Below are positions 46,049 to 58,500 of a stretch of DNA of 64,000 nucleotides, one piece after another. Every line of letters begins with the position of its first letter. Within the stretch, counting starts at the first letter, position 1. A model generated the notes under the pieces. That model saw nothing but the letters and a program-made list of their open reading frames with translations, had not been told where the DNA came from and did not search any database. The stretch is from NCBI GenBank assembly GCA_963842335.1, contig CAWJGF010000028.1, forward strand, positions 186,001-250,000. Direction: 5' to 3'. The DNA comes from PALSA-600 sp963842335. GTDB lineage: Bacteria; Actinomycetota; Thermoleophilia; Gaiellales; Gaiellaceae. A program made the translations under genes and the position numbers.

Positions 46049-46207
46049 ATGCGGCTGCGCAACGCTGCCTGGATGATCCTCGCCTCGATCCTCCATCCCG
46101 CTCCGCCGGCCCACCTCCCGAACGACTCGCTCACGTTCTGGATCTGGCTGGTCGCGATCGTGGCAGTCGCCGTCATCGGCGGAATCGCGCTCACGCTGCG
46201 TCGGTAG
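46049..46207 (+). CDS. 52-residue single-helix membrane protein
   Basis: A short frame reading MRLRNAAWMILASILHPAPP, then a polar linker and a membrane helix (TFWIWLVAIVAVAVIGGIALTL) ending in RR. ATG at 46049; the stop is 18 bases before the next GTG gene, so the two may be cotranscribed. No family recognised. Confidence 0.5.
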   Translation: MRLRNAAWMILASILHPAPPAHLPNDSLTFWIWLVAIVAVAVIGGIALTLRR

Positions 46208-46225
46208 ACGCTACGATCGACGCCC

Positions 46226-46672
46226 GTGCCGTGGTGGCTCCTCGTGCCCCTGATTCTCATCGGCGGCGTCGCCGTTCTCTTCGGCCTGCTCGTCTTTCTC
46301 GGGCGATTCCGGAACGGAGCGCTGCTCCGGCCACTGATCACGAGGCTCTCACGAATCGGCTTCATGCGCCGGTTCTTCACGAACGTCAGCACGAAGGCGA
46401 TCGAACGGCAGAACCCCGAGCTCGCGAGCGCCCTGAAGAAGATCAACCCGGTCGCGTCGAACCCGAATCCACAGGCAGTGCAGAAGGCGATGAGCCGCCT
46501 CACCCCCGCCGAGCGGCGCGCCTACATGGAGGCCGCACAGGAGCAGGGTGGACTGCCCGACTCGGCCAATCGCCAGATGCGGCGCCAGGCCGAGCGGATG
46601 CAGCAACAGGCCCGGGGCGGTCGCCCGGGCGGCGGCGGCGCGTCCTCATCGCGCAAGCGTAAGCGCAAATAA
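46226..46672 (+). CDS. Hypothetical membrane protein with basic C-terminus
   Basis: 148 residues: an N-terminal membrane helix (WWLLVPLILIGGVAVLFGLLVFL), a polar middle (ELASALKKINPVASNPNPQAVQKAMSRLTPAERRAYMEAA) and a Gly/Arg/Ser/Lys-rich tail (ending SSSRKRKRK) that looks nucleic-acid-binding or disordered. GTG at 46226 lies 8 bases after TACGAT. Confidence 0.6.
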   Translation: MPWWLLVPLILIGGVAVLFGLLVFLGRFRNGALLRPLITRLSRIGFMRRFFTNVSTKAIERQNPELASALKKINPVASNPNPQAVQKAMSRLTPAERRAYMEAAQEQGGLPDSANRQMRRQAERMQQQARGGRPGGGGASSSRKRKRK

Positions 46673-46713
46673 CCCGAGCGCCGAACGACGCCGGCGAGCC
46701 GTGTCCGGCCGGT

Positions 46714-47235
46714 TCAGGGGCGCCGGTAGACCGAGAAGAGCAGCCGCCCGTGCTCGCAGACAGACGTACGCGGGCTGACCCTCACAGTCGTCTGGCCGCC
46801 GCCCTGGCCGCTGACGCGGAACCACGAGGCGACCGGCTCGCAGCGGCCGATGGACTGCTCACCCGGCCCGGGGACGTCCGGCGAGAACCGCGCGGTCGCG
46901 CGGGTCGAGCCGCCCGGTGCGAGCGCGACCAGGATCGCCGAGAGGGCCTGCGGAAACGCCGCGCGGATGTGCGTCGGAAGCCGCTTGCGCGCCGCATCGA
47001 GCAGGACGCCCTGCGGAAGCCCCGTGACCGCGCACGCCGTGCGTGAGACGTTCTTCAGCGTCAGCGCATAGGTGATGTTCCCGGCGCCGGCGCTGTTGGG
47101 GACGGCGGCGAAGACACCTGCGAGTTGAGCGCCGCGACAGCGGGCGACTGCGTGCGCGGCGCCCGCAGTGGACGCGACGACGAGTGACGTGACCACGAGC
47201 GTCAGGGCGGTGACGCGAACCATGGCACGAACCAT
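46714..47235 (-). CDS. Secreted DUF4232-like protein
   Basis: About 173 residues from ATG at 47235. Signal peptide (VRVTALTLVVTSLVVASTAGAAHA), then a beta-rich domain with AGAGNITYALTLKNVSRTACAVTGLPQG, a Cys-containing pattern typical of DUF4232 in actinobacteria, and RCEPVASWFRVSGQGG plus a C-terminal Cys. Alternative starts at 47223 and 47265. Last gene of the secreted-protein block. Confidence 0.7.
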   Translation of the reverse strand: MVRAMVRVTALTLVVTSLVVASTAGAAHAVARCRGAQLAGVFAAVPNSAGAGNITYALTLKNVSRTACAVTGLPQGVLLDAARKRLPTHIRAAFPQALSAILVALAPGGSTRATARFSPDVPGPGEQSIGRCEPVASWFRVSGQGGGQTTVRVSPRTSVCEHGRLLFSVYRRP

Positions 47236-47272
47236 GGCGCGAACCGTAACGCACCGTTGCACCATGATCCGG

Positions 47273-48130
47273 TTACCCAACCGCCCCGACGAGTCGTGTG
47301 CGTTCGAGGTCGGCCTTCCTCGCGAGCACGTCGATCTGGCGGACCCGGGCGTCATAGGCGCGAGCCGCTGCAGCCTGACGCTTCCGGGTGTCGGCGCCGT
47401 TGAGAGCCGCGGAGACCGTGAATAGCGAGTGTATGGCTGCATTCGCGGCGGGGATATCTCGCCGGTGTAGCGCACTCCGGATCGCCGTCGAGAGCGCGAT
47501 ACTCCGCTGCAGTGACTCCTGCTCGGCTGTCAGGGCGGGTCGCATGATGGGCGGCGCCGTCAGGCGATCGAGACGCACGCTCACCGGTTTCAGCGCGTCA
47601 CCGTAGTCGCCGAACGCTGTCGCATACCGGTCGAGAGCACCGGCAGTGCCTTTCGACGTCACGGTCGGTGTCGAGTTCGGACTCGTCGCGATCGCGGCGA
47701 GATCGCGCCGGAGGCTGACGACCGCCGCGTGCAGCGGTGGGCCGGCCGTCGCAAGCTTGGGCACGTACAGCGACGTCGCGATCAACTCGTCGACCACGGA
47801 GCGCTGGAGAGCAAGCCGCTGCAGAAGCAGGCTGTGCAGCTTGTGGGCGTCCTGCGGCGGATGGAGCGCGCGCATGTTGCGCGAGGCGAGGTCGATCTCT
47901 CGCCGCACGGCGCGGAGCCGGGCGATCTCGGCTGGAGTCGAACCGGTCAACGAGAAGCCTTGCAGCGCGGTGTTGAACTGCCGCGCCTTCGAGAGCAGGC
48001 CGAATTGGGCCTTCGCAACGTCTGCGAAGTACGCGTTGACTGAGTCACGTCGCGTCTTCGTTTCACTCGAGCCGCACCCGGCGAGCGCGAGCACGGCGAG
48101 CACGAGAACCGTGCCGCGGACAGCCGTCAC
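47273..48130 (-). CDS. Putative lipoprotein, helical
   Basis: 285 residues with a lipoprotein signal (VLAVLALAGC, lipobox LAGC, Cys19). The mature part is helical with many Ala/Arg/Leu heptads, for example RRDLAAIA and LQRSIALSTAIRSALHRRD, and no enzyme motif. Probably an envelope-attached coiled-coil protein. GTG at 48130 is 4 bases after the stop of the upstream gene, so cotranscribed. Confidence 0.7.
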   Translation of the reverse strand: MTAVRGTVLVLAVLALAGCGSSETKTRRDSVNAYFADVAKAQFGLLSKARQFNTALQGFSLTGSTPAEIARLRAVRREIDLASRNMRALHPPQDAHKLHSLLLQRLALQRSVVDELIATSLYVPKLATAGPPLHAAVVSLRRDLAAIATSPNSTPTVTSKGTAGALDRYATAFGDYGDALKPVSVRLDRLTAPPIMRPALTAEQESLQRSIALSTAIRSALHRRDIPAANAAIHSLFTVSAALNGADTRKRQAAAARAYDARVRQIDVLARKADLERTRLVGAVG

Positions 48131-48134
48131 AGTG

Positions 48135-49490
48135 CTACTTGAGGAGGACGACGGTCGAAACGCTGCCGTCTCGGTGCGCGAAGACCAGTTTCACAAGGCC
48201 CACCCCCGGTGCGAACCAGCAGGTCCGCGTGCCGCTGCCGTACGGAAAACCCTGCTGAGTGAGCGTTGAGCGGACAACCAGTGCGCGATAGGTGCCCGCG
48301 GGAACCTTCACAGTCTGCATCCCGGTGATCCGCGTCTGCCCGTCAACGCCGTAGGTCGCGAAGTCGTCGCTGCGCCTCGAGGTCGCCCAGTGGGCGCCCA
48401 CGGCGGGATACGGCGTGAGGATCGGGTTGAGCCCGTACGTGAACAGATCGAGCGCGGTGACGAAGTGGTTGCGCTGCGCCGCCGTCTTGCCGGCTGGGCC
48501 GAGCGGTGGGAACGACAGCTTCGATGCCGACGTCGTGTTGCCCCAGAGGTTGGTCACGCCGTCCAGGCGCTTCGAGAACCCGTACGTGCCGACAGCCTTG
48601 ATCGGGCCGGTGGCGCTGACGAGCTTCAGGCGCGCCGTGCCGTTGACGACCGCGTCGATCGTGAAGCGGTCGGTCTCGGGGCTGCGCAGGTGCTTCGTGT
48701 TCGTCCAGCGGAACGCGAGGTTCTTGCCCTTCGTCAGTGGGAAGAAGTCGTCGTCACCGGGCGTCGCGACCGGCGTCAGGCTTGTGCTCTGCAACTGGGC
48801 GATCGTCACCGGTGCGGCACCACCACCGGCGTGGTCGAATTCGATCTTGACGGGACCGACGCCGTAGACCCACCAGATGGTCCGTGTGCCGCTGCCATAC
48901 GGGTCGCCGATCGCGCCGGCCTGCGTGATGTGCGTAACAACACGAGCCGCCGTGATGCCGTTCGGAAACGCCGGAACGGTGACCTTCTCCCGTCCCATGT
49001 AGGTCGAGGTGCTCGAGACGTCATTCGCCGCCCCGCCCGTGCTCGCCCAGGTGAGGCCCTTGAGAAGTGGCTCGGCGAGCACCGGTTGACGTGCGCCCCA
49101 GATGAGGTTGTAGAGCGTGCTCGACAGCGCATTGCCGCAGTTCAGGACCTGCGGGCAGAGAACCGGGAACGAAGACGGCGGCGGCGTGCTCGACCAGTCG
49201 GTGTTGACGAGCCCCGCATTGGTCTCCTGGAACGAGACGGTGCCGGTCGAGGAGACCGAGCCGTCCGGGTTCCCGAGGCCGTCGGTCGTCCACCCGAGTA
49301 CGAACAGGCTGCCCGTCTGGCTCTTGACGGTGACCGACTCGAGGGTGGGCGTGGTCGCATAGACCGAATCACTCCACTGGTAGGTCCAGGCCGCGTTGGT
49401 GGAGTGCGGCAGCCAGAGGTCATCCGCCCATGCCGGGGACGCCACAAGGAGCGCGGCGAGCGCGATCAGAACGACCCCCACGATCTTCAC
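48135..49490 (-). CDS. Secreted protein with internal duplication
   Basis: 451 residues with a signal peptide (IVGVVLIALAALLVASPAWA). The mature protein is two similar halves of about 220 residues: each ends with a YGSGTRT-x-W-x4-GVG-V-K motif (residues 198-215 and about 417-435), and each half begins with a W-x-Y/N-x aromatic stretch. Only three Cys are present. No family recognised. Begins 57 bases after the giant gene and is probably in its operon. Confidence 0.7.
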   Translation of the reverse strand: MKIVGVVLIALAALLVASPAWADDLWLPHSTNAAWTYQWSDSVYATTPTLESVTVKSQTGSLFVLGWTTDGLGNPDGSVSSTGTVSFQETNAGLVNTDWSSTPPPSSFPVLCPQVLNCGNALSSTLYNLIWGARQPVLAEPLLKGLTWASTGGAANDVSSTSTYMGREKVTVPAFPNGITAARVVTHITQAGAIGDPYGSGTRTIWWVYGVGPVKIEFDHAGGGAAPVTIAQLQSTSLTPVATPGDDDFFPLTKGKNLAFRWTNTKHLRSPETDRFTIDAVVNGTARLKLVSATGPIKAVGTYGFSKRLDGVTNLWGNTTSASKLSFPPLGPAGKTAAQRNHFVTALDLFTYGLNPILTPYPAVGAHWATSRRSDDFATYGVDGQTRITGMQTVKVPAGTYRALVVRSTLTQQGFPYGSGTRTCWFAPGVGLVKLVFAHRDGSVSTVVLLK

Positions 49491-49547
49491 GATCCCCAGC
49501 GTAGTTGGTCGGGGCGGCCGGGTCTAGTGACCCAGATTGGTCAGTTC

Positions 49548-52500
49548 TCACCGATCCCGGCGCGAAGACGAGTGCTCATGGCTCTGCAGCAAATGGCTCC
49601 GCGCCTTCGTTCGTCCCTGCGGGCGCGCCATGGGGAGAGCTGTGAGTAGGGCCGGGTGAACAGCCGCGAGCGCATTCGAGTGAATCAACGCCGGTGTCCG
49701 CGCGGCCGCTGCGTCCCGAGAGACGCTGCCGGCGCCGGCATGAGCGACGCTCAGCGTCCGCTGCACGCCGGGCGCCAGCGTCAGCTGCATGATCCCGAGC
49801 CTGTTCGCGTCGGCCTCTGTGTAACCAAGAGTGCGGCCCAGCTCGTGCAGCACGACGGTCAGGAGATCCATCTGCGTCGCCGCGGCGCCTGGATCCATTG
49901 CCGACCAGCCCCAGCCGGCCGCGGTTGCGTCGATCGTGACGGTCCGCCCAATCGTCTGCGCGAGGAAGAGGTTCGGAAGATCGGCGATCGCGAAGGTGAC
50001 GCCGCTGAAGCTCGCGCTCGGGAGCACTGCGTGCCAGGCCGCCTCCGCCTGTGCGACGACCTGGGCCAGTGCGTCCGCCGAGACCGTCGGGACTGCCGGC
50101 GCCGAGGCCGGGATGGTCTGGGTCGCCATCTGGGCGCCGTCGTTGTCGAAGACGGTCACGGTCCCGTCGTTCGTCGCGATCGTGGCCCCAGTCGGAAGCG
50201 AGAGGTGAATCGTGAACGTCTCGGTGGGCTCGGCGATGCTGTCGGGAAGGATCGAGACGGTGAAGTTGACGGTCGTCGTGCCGGGGCTGAACGTCAGCAC
50301 CTGCGTCTTCGCGGTGAAGTCGCTGCCTGCGACGGCGGAGCCGGAAACCGTCGTCGCGGTGACGGTGATCGTGCCCGTCGAGGCACTCGAGAGGGTCACG
50401 GGCACGTCGACCGACGTGGTCTTGTTGTGATCCTGCTCGGTACCCGAGGCGTTGCCGACGGAAACGCTGAATTCGTTGTCGGCGATCGTGCCGGTGGCGG
50501 ACCCCGCGGTCCCGACCACGTCGTTCGTGCCCGCGCCGAGCGTCAGTGTGACCGTCTCGGCCGCCTCGACGATCGAGTCGTCGACGGGCTTCGCGGTGAT
50601 CGTCGCGCTCGTCGTTCCCGGATTGAGGGTCAGGGTCAGCCCGTCGGCCGACAGGGTCGCGCCGGCTCCGACAGTCAGCGCGTAGTCGGCCGTGAATGTC
50701 GCTGTCCCACCCCACGTCAGGTTGATCGAGCTGCTGACCGTCGTGTTGACCGTCCGCGTCACCGTGAAGACGATCGGATCCTGCAGCTGCTCCGAGCCCG
50801 TAGCGTCGGTCGCCGCGACGACGACGACCGGCATGTCGTTGTCGGCGATCGAGCCGGTAGCGCTCAGGGCGGCCCCGGGTGTGTAGCCCGTGCCGGTGCC
50901 CACTGTCACCGTGACCGTCTCGGCGGTCTCGATGATCGAGTCGTCGACCGGCTTGGCCGTGATGGTCGCGCTCGCAACTCCTGCGGCGAGCGTGAGTGTC
51001 GTGCCACCGACACCGAGCGTCCCACCGACGGCGGTCAACATGTAGTCGGAGGTGATGGTCGCTGAGCCAGTCCACGTGAGGTTGACCGTGATCGCCGCCG
51101 ACGTGCTGACCGTGCGCGTCACCGTGAAGACGATCGGATCCTGAGCCTGCTCGGCGCCGGAAGCGTCGGTGGCGGCGACGGAGACGACGCCGGTGTCGTT
51201 GTCTGCGATCGAACCGGTCGCATTGCCCGGCGCAGCAGCCGAGTAGCCGGTGCCGGAGCTCAGCGTCAGGATGACGGTCTCGGACGGCTCGATGATCGCG
51301 TCATCGACCGGCTTCGCCGTGATCGTGTAGCTCGTATCGCCGTTGAACATCGTCAGCGTCAGGCCGTTCGCCGAGAGCGTCCCGCCCGACGAACTGAGCG
51401 TGTAGTCGGTCCCGAGGCTCGCCGTGCCGCTCCAGGCGAGGTTGAGGGTGATGTTCCCGGTGAGGTAGTTCGATCGCGTGACCGTGAAGACGATCGGGTC
51501 CTGGCCCTGCTCCGCGCCCGACGGGTCGGTGGCGGTGACGGTCACGAGGGCGTCGTTGTCGGCGATCGCGCCGGTCGCCGTCGCAGCCGCGCCGGGCGTG
51601 TAGTTCGTGCCGGTTGCGATCGTCAGCGTCACGGTCTCGGCGCCCTCGACCGTCGTGTCGTCCACCGGCTTCGCGGTGATCGTCGCGCTCGCCGTGCCCG
51701 GGTTGAGCGTCAAGGTCGAGCCGTCCGCTGCCAGCGTCGCGCCCGCGGAGACGGTGAGCGTGTAGTCGGACGAGAACGTCGCGGTCCCGTCCCACGTCAG
51801 GTTCACAACGGTGCTCACGGTCGTGTTCGCCGTCCGTGTCACCGTGAAGACGATCGGATCCTGAGCCTGCTCGGCGCCCGAAGCGTCCGTTGCGGCGACG
51901 CTGATCACCGGCGTGTCGTTGTCGACGATCGTCCCGGTCGCAAATGTCGGTGTGCCGAGGATGTAGTTGTTTCCGCCCACGAGCGACAGGGTGACGGTGT
52001 CGGTGGGCTCGATGATCGAGTCGTCGACGGGCTTGACCGTGATCGTGGCGCTCGAGGAGCCGGCGGCCAGCGTGAGGAGCGTGTTGCCGGCCGAGAGCGT
52101 GCCGCCCGAGACGGTGACCGTGTAGTCGACCGTCATGTCCGCAGTCCCACTCCAGCTCAGGGTGACCGCGGTCGAGACGGTGTTGTTGACCGTCCGCGAC
52201 ACCGTGAAGACGATCGGGTTCTGGCTCGCTTCGGCACCTGTCGCGTCGGTCGCCGCAATCGTGATCACGGGCGTGTCGTTGTCGGCGATCGAACCGGTCG
52301 CGACCGACGGCGTGCCGACCGAATACGGCGAGCCAGGTCCGCCATTCTGCGGGAGCAGGGTCAGGACCACCGACTCGGTCAGTTCGATAAGCGTGTCGTC
52401 CACCGGTGTCGCCGTGATCGTCGCGCTCGTCACGCCTGCTGCGAGCGTCAGGGTCGAGCCACCCACACCCAGCGTGCCGCCGGTTGCAGTCAGGTGGTAG

Positions 52501-55500
52501 TCGGTGTTCAGCGACGCGCCGCCGCTCCAGCCCAGGTTGATCGTGATCGCACTGGTCGTCACTCCAGAGCGCACGATCGTAAAGACGACCGGAACGAGGC
52601 CCTGCTCGGCGCCGTTCGGGCTCGACGCGGCGACGGTGACACCTGCCGTTCCGGCGGCTCCGGTGCTCTTGGTGGTTGTCGATGTCGTGGCTGCAGAGGT
52701 ATTGCCGGCCAGGTCGGTGAGCGAGACCGATGTCGTGAGCAGGCCGTCGAGCAGGCTCGAGACATCGATGGTGACCGTCAGGTGGCCGGTCGCGTCGAGC
52801 GGGTCGCTTTCGCCCAGGAGGGTGATCCCGTCGGTGACGCTCCAGTTGGCGAAGCTCCCGATCTCACCCGAGATCGTGATCGTGAAGGTCGCGAGGTCTG
52901 CGAGCCCAACTGCGGCCGGCGACGTCGTCGTGGGCGCCACCGGCGCCGAGGTGTCCTTGATCGAGGTCGTCACGACCGGGGCGCTCTGATGGCCTTGCGC
53001 GTCGACGAGGATCAGCGTGATCGTGATCGGGCCGTCATTCAGGCTGGAGAGATCGAAGTTGAGCTGGAGCATCCCGCCGGCACCGATCGTCCCGGTGCCC
53101 GAGACGGTATGGACGCCGTCGGTGACCGACACGAGCGCAGTCGAGGTCGCGGGGCCGGTCACCTGGACCGGGACGAGGATCGGGTTGCCCGAGCCGACGT
53201 GGGCCGGGAGCTTGATCGCCGGCGACGGCAATGTCGCGAGGCCCTGCGTGCCCGGCGACTGGATCGCCTGCGTCCCCGAGGTGACGCGGACGTCACGCGA
53301 GCCGCCGGGGATGTTGCCGGCCTGGGGATCGCGCGGGCCGCCCGTCTCGTCCTGCCAGTAGGGCTTGTCGTGCTGGCGCACCTCGCCGAGCTCGCCGAAC
53401 GGCTCGCCGTTGCGCGTCGGGTCGCCGCCGTGCTGTGCGGCGAGGGTCAGGTCGGAGCCTGCGCTCTGGGAGAGCAGGAGCAGGAAGACGTCGAGCTGCG
53501 GCTGCAGCGTGCGGCTCACGGTCGGCTCACCGAACGGCGCGTAGGGCACGAGGTACGTGTTGAACTCGCCGACCCAGTCGACGAGACGGTCGCCGCCGGT
53601 ATTGGCGATCAGCACGTCGCGGCCGGCGCCGCCGTAGACGAAGTCCTCGTACGACGGGTTCGTGTCGGGCACGTCGTTCAGCCCGTTATCGGTGTTCAGG
53701 CGATCGTCCATGTTCGCCTGGTCGTCGCCCCAGCCGAGGAACGCGATGTCGCGACCGGTGCCGCCCACGACCCAGTCGTTCTGGAGGTCGCCGAAGATCA
53801 TGTCGTTGCCGTCCGTGGGCACGGCCGGGTACGCCGAGCCGACGGACCAGTGCGGGTCGAGCGGCCCTTCGGTGTAGTCGAAGTTGAGCAGCCAGTCGTG
53901 GTAGCCGAGCGTCGAGCTGTTCTGCACGCTCGGGTCGATCGGACCCTTGTAGAGCGTCCCTGTGCCCGGCGTCAGCAGGATCTCGCGCAGCGGGTCATTG
54001 GCGTCATAGAGGGCGAAGGTCGTGCCTGTCCGCTTGCCGGTCGTCGGGTCGTAGCCGAGCACGTTGCCAGGGTCGAGCGGGTGGTAATAGTCACTGCGCA
54101 GGTCGGCCTGCAGCAGGATGCCGTTCTGGTCGTAGTTGTTCGTGTACGACTGGATCGGTGCCTCGGCGCCAGAGATCGCGTCGTCACCCGCTCCGCCGTG
54201 GATGGAGTCGTTGCCGAGCCCGCCGTAGATGACGTCGTTCGCGACTCCGAGCGGCGGCCGGTAATACGGATCCTGGAAGCCACCCGTGAGTCCCGCCGGG
54301 TCGAGGTTGTCGGGCGTCAGGTCGGCGGTGTACTTGAGCGCGCCGTCCGGGTTGATGACAGCTTCCTGCGCGTCGCCAGGCGTCGTGATGAGGAGGCTGA
54401 TCTGCGACGGGTCGATCGCCGCGACTGCGTTCAGCGGCTCGCCGTACAGCGAACTCACACGGCTCGCATAGATGCGACCGTCGTCGCCGAGGATGCCGTC
54501 GTCGCCGGTGCCACCTGAGATCCAGTCGGAGCCGTAACCGCCGACCATCGTGTCGTTCTGTCCTTCGCCGTAGAGGACATCGTTCCCGACCTGCCCGTAG
54601 ATGAAGTCGTCGCCGTTCTCGCCGTGGATCTCGTCGCCTGTACCGATGTCGTTGAGGGCGAGCGGGTTGTACGAGGCGCCGCCCGGCGTGTAGTCGATGA
54701 GCTTGATCGAGCGCGCCACGATGGTCACCGGCGGTGTCGCACCCGGGAGCGCGCGGTAGAGGTCGTAGTTGAATTCGAGGAATCCGGTCGTGCTCACCTG
54801 GACGCCGCCGGCGCTGAGCCCGTAGGTGTGGTTCGTGCCGACGAGACGGATGATGTCGCCGTTGTCGCCAACGACCGCGTCGGAGTCATTCGCGTTCCCG
54901 CCCAGCGCGACATCGCCGTTCCCGAGCCTGTCAAGCGCGGTGCCGGAGCCGCCGAAGATCAGGTCGGAGCCGTCGGGCCGCAGGCACGTACCCGCCACAC
55001 CGCCGACCTCGTTCGCAGCGTTGCAGGCACCGCCGAGACCGAACAGGTCGGAGCTGCCGCCGATGACGTCGTCCTGGCCCTGGTTGCCGAAGATGACGTC
55101 GTTGCCGCCACCACCCTCGATGTAGTCGGCGCCGTCGGTCGCCCGGTCGACGGAGGGGCTCACGAACAACGTGCCGACGACCAACGGGTTCGACGTGTCG
55201 CGGCAGGCGCCGACGCGCTGAACGTCGGTCGTGGCGCCGGGATGTCCGCCCGTCGCGCAGCTGGAGGCGCTCCCGTAAGCATCGGCGCCGACATAACCGT
55301 CGCTGATGAAGTCGATCGAGCTGTCGCCCTGGAGCGTGTCGGTCCCGAGTTCGCCGAAGAGCATGTCGTTGCCCGGCCCACCAGCGATGTAGTCGTTTCC
55401 GTAGTAGACGGCCTGCGCGCCGTAGCTCGAACCGACGATCGTGATCAGGTAGTCACCCCAGCTCGCGTGGCCCCTCGGGTCGAGCTGCGGTGTCCCGTCG

Positions 55501-58500
55501 ACGAGTGGGTTCCCGGCGGTCGCGACATCGGTGCTGTAGATCTGGGTGCCGCTCAGATCCTGGAAGAGCGGGCTCGTGAAGTTGCCGAGGTGGGTCGTGC
55601 GATCGAGAGAGACGTGGTCGCCGAAAACAAGGTCGCGACCGGTGCCGCCGTCGATCGCGTCGTCGCCGGTGCCACCGATCAGGATGTCGTCGCCGCCGTT
55701 GCCGTAGATCGTGTCGTTCGCGCCGTTGTCGGGCTGCACGCTCTGGATCGTGCGTGCGAGCAGCGTCGTCTGGATCTCCTGCGGAGCGCCCGAAATCGGC
55801 TTGGTCGTGTCGCGCGCACCGGCGACGGCCTGCGTGACAACGCCGTGGTCGCCGAAGATCACGTCGTCGTAGCCTCCGAACGCGTCATTGACGGTGCCGC
55901 CGGGCGTGTCGCCGTAGAGCAGATCCTGGCCGGCGATCATCAGGTCGCGGTTCTGGTACGAGCTCGCGTTCGTCGTCGGGATGGTCAGCAGGCGCGTGAT
56001 CACGTCGACGTTCATGCCAGAGTCGCCATAGATCTGGTCGACGCCCCGCCCGCCGGCGATCGTGTCGTTGCCCGAGCCGCCGGCGAGGATGTCACCCGTC
56101 TGCGTTCCGAAGATCGTGTCGTCGCCCGGGCCGCCGTAGGCGCTGATGCCGATCGACGGGAGCGCGGATGCCGGCGCCGCCGAGAACGCCTGGCTCGCGT
56201 CGATCGCGTCGTTACCCGCGTAGAGGAACGGATCGGCGAGGGCAAAGACGAAGAACGGCGCGCCGTTACCGACGCGGTTCGCAACCGCGATCGAGTGAGC
56301 CGACGTGCCCGCGCCTGCGAGCAGCGTGAAGTTCGAGGTCAGGAAGGTGAGCGTGAGCGTCGTCTTCGTGACCGACTGCACCGTGCCGACCTCGGCCACG
56401 CCGATCAGGTGGTTCTCGGGCGTCGTTGCGTTGACGAGGCCTGCGAAGGCGGCGGTCAGCGAGCCAAGCGTCAGCGTGCTCGCGGTAACGGCGGTCAGCG
56501 TCCCGACGCTCACACCGTCGATCTGAATCAGCTGACCGACGCCGTAGCCGGCTGTAAGCCACGAGCCGCCGTCGCCGCGGACGATCGTGCCGGTTCCCGC
56601 AGTCGGGCTCGCGACGGTGACGGCCAGCTGTTGCGCTGCCGCGTCGATGGTCAGCTCTTGCCCGACGGCGAAGCCGTCCGTGATCCACGAGCCGGAGTCG
56701 GACCTCGTGATCGTGCCGGCCGTGGCCGTCGTCTGGACAGCCGTGATCGTCAGTCCGCTGTCGTGCGGCAGCGGCTTCGGTCCGAAGTTGTGCAGGGTGA
56801 TCTGCGCCGGGTTTCCGCCGTACCAGACGCCGTCCTGCGAGGTGTCGCCGTAGATGACGAGTGGCGACGGTGTGCACGTGGTGAAGTCCAGGGTGCACAT
56901 GTTCGAGCCCGGGCCGCCGGCGGCCGTGGTGCTGGCGCCGCCCGTGACGGTGATTGAGTCTCCACCGATCCGGACGAGCGAGACCAGACCGACGACACCC
57001 GTGGCGGGAGCCATCGCACCGCCGCTCAGCGTGAGGGTGTTGCCGACGATCGAGGTGATTGTCCGGATGCCCGTGACGCCGGTGATCGCGACCTGCTGGC
57101 CGACGGCCAGGCCCGATCCGGCGAGTGAGCCAGAGGTGACGGACGTGAAGGTGACGGTGCTCGCGGTGACGTTGAACGTGCCGCCCACCCGATAGCGGCT
57201 GGAGACGGCGACCGTCGTCGAGAGGTTCGTGGCGGGCGTCAAGCCGACGCCGCTCAGGAGCAGCGCGGTGCCGTCACCGTAGATCGAGTTGTCGAAGCCG
57301 GTGATCGTCCACGTGCCGGGGATGCCGACGATCGAGACCTGCTGGCCGTAGGTGAAGCCGAGGCTCTGCCACGGCAGGCCATCACGGCGTACCACCTTGT
57401 TGGCGCTCAGGTCGAATGCAGCGGTCACCTGGAGGCTGTCGGAGACCGACACGGTCGCTGCGATGGCCAGCCCGGTCGCCCCGAGAGCGGCGTTCAGGAG
57501 CAGCGCGCTGCCGGGGCCGTAGGCGGAGTTGGCGAAGCCGGAGATCGTGAACGTCCCGGTGAGGCCGCCGGACAGCGTGACCTGCTGGCCGACGGCGAAG
57601 CCGGCGCCGGCCCATGACAGACCGTCTCTGCGCACGAGCTGCCCGGTGGACGCGGTCGGGTTCGCGGCGTCGAAGGTGCCCGTCAGCTGCAGCAGGGCGT
57701 CGCCGCCGCCGTGCACGGTCGTGACACCACCGTGTGCTGCGGCGCGGTTCGGCGTCCCATCCGGGTTGTGATCCGGGCCGGGAACCATCGTCGAGACGAT
57801 GTTCAGGGTGTCGTTGCCCTGGCCGAGCAGGATGTTCAGGACTTCGATCGTCGACTTGTTCCCGTCGGTGACGAACTTCCCGTGCGAGTCGAGCGTGACG
57901 GTTCCATAGCTGATCCCGTCGGGATAGGTGCCGGGCTCGCCGAACGGGAAGGTCGTCGTGCCCACCGGCAGGAGGTAGCTGAAGTCGAGGATGCCGCCCG
58001 CGTCCCCGCCCATGTTGAGGCCGGTGAGCGCCGTCGACGTCAGCTGGCCCGTCTGATCCTGCTTGCTGCCGTCGTCGTAGATGTTCAGCGTGTCGATCTG
58101 CTGCCACTCGGGCGGCTGCGCGGCGACGGCGAAGAGCGGGCCGTTGCCCTCACCCGGCAGAAGGACGGCCGCGTGCAGCGAGCGATTGGCGGAGGTCGTG
58201 CCGCCTTCGACCGACAGCGGGCCGGCGATGCCACTGAGGATGTGCTGCTGCTTCGCGAACACCTTCAGGTTCTGGCGTCCCGGTGCGAGCTGGAAGTTGA
58301 CGTCGGCGACGAGCGGAACGGTCACCGGCTGGTACCAGCTGCTCGTCGTGAACGTCACCACGGCGGCCCACTGGACGACCGTTGCGGTCGAGGCGACGCT
58401 GCCACTCACGGGCTTGGCGGTGCTCGTCAGCTGAAGCACGTTCAGGTTGCCGCCGTTCGCGGACGAGAACGAGTTGATCTTGTAGATGGTCGGATCGCCG

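Noticed and set aside
50401..52640. Regular 360-base repeats as a CRISPR or satellite array
   Set aside because: The repeats are in frame, encode Calx-beta domains, and have no short spacers.
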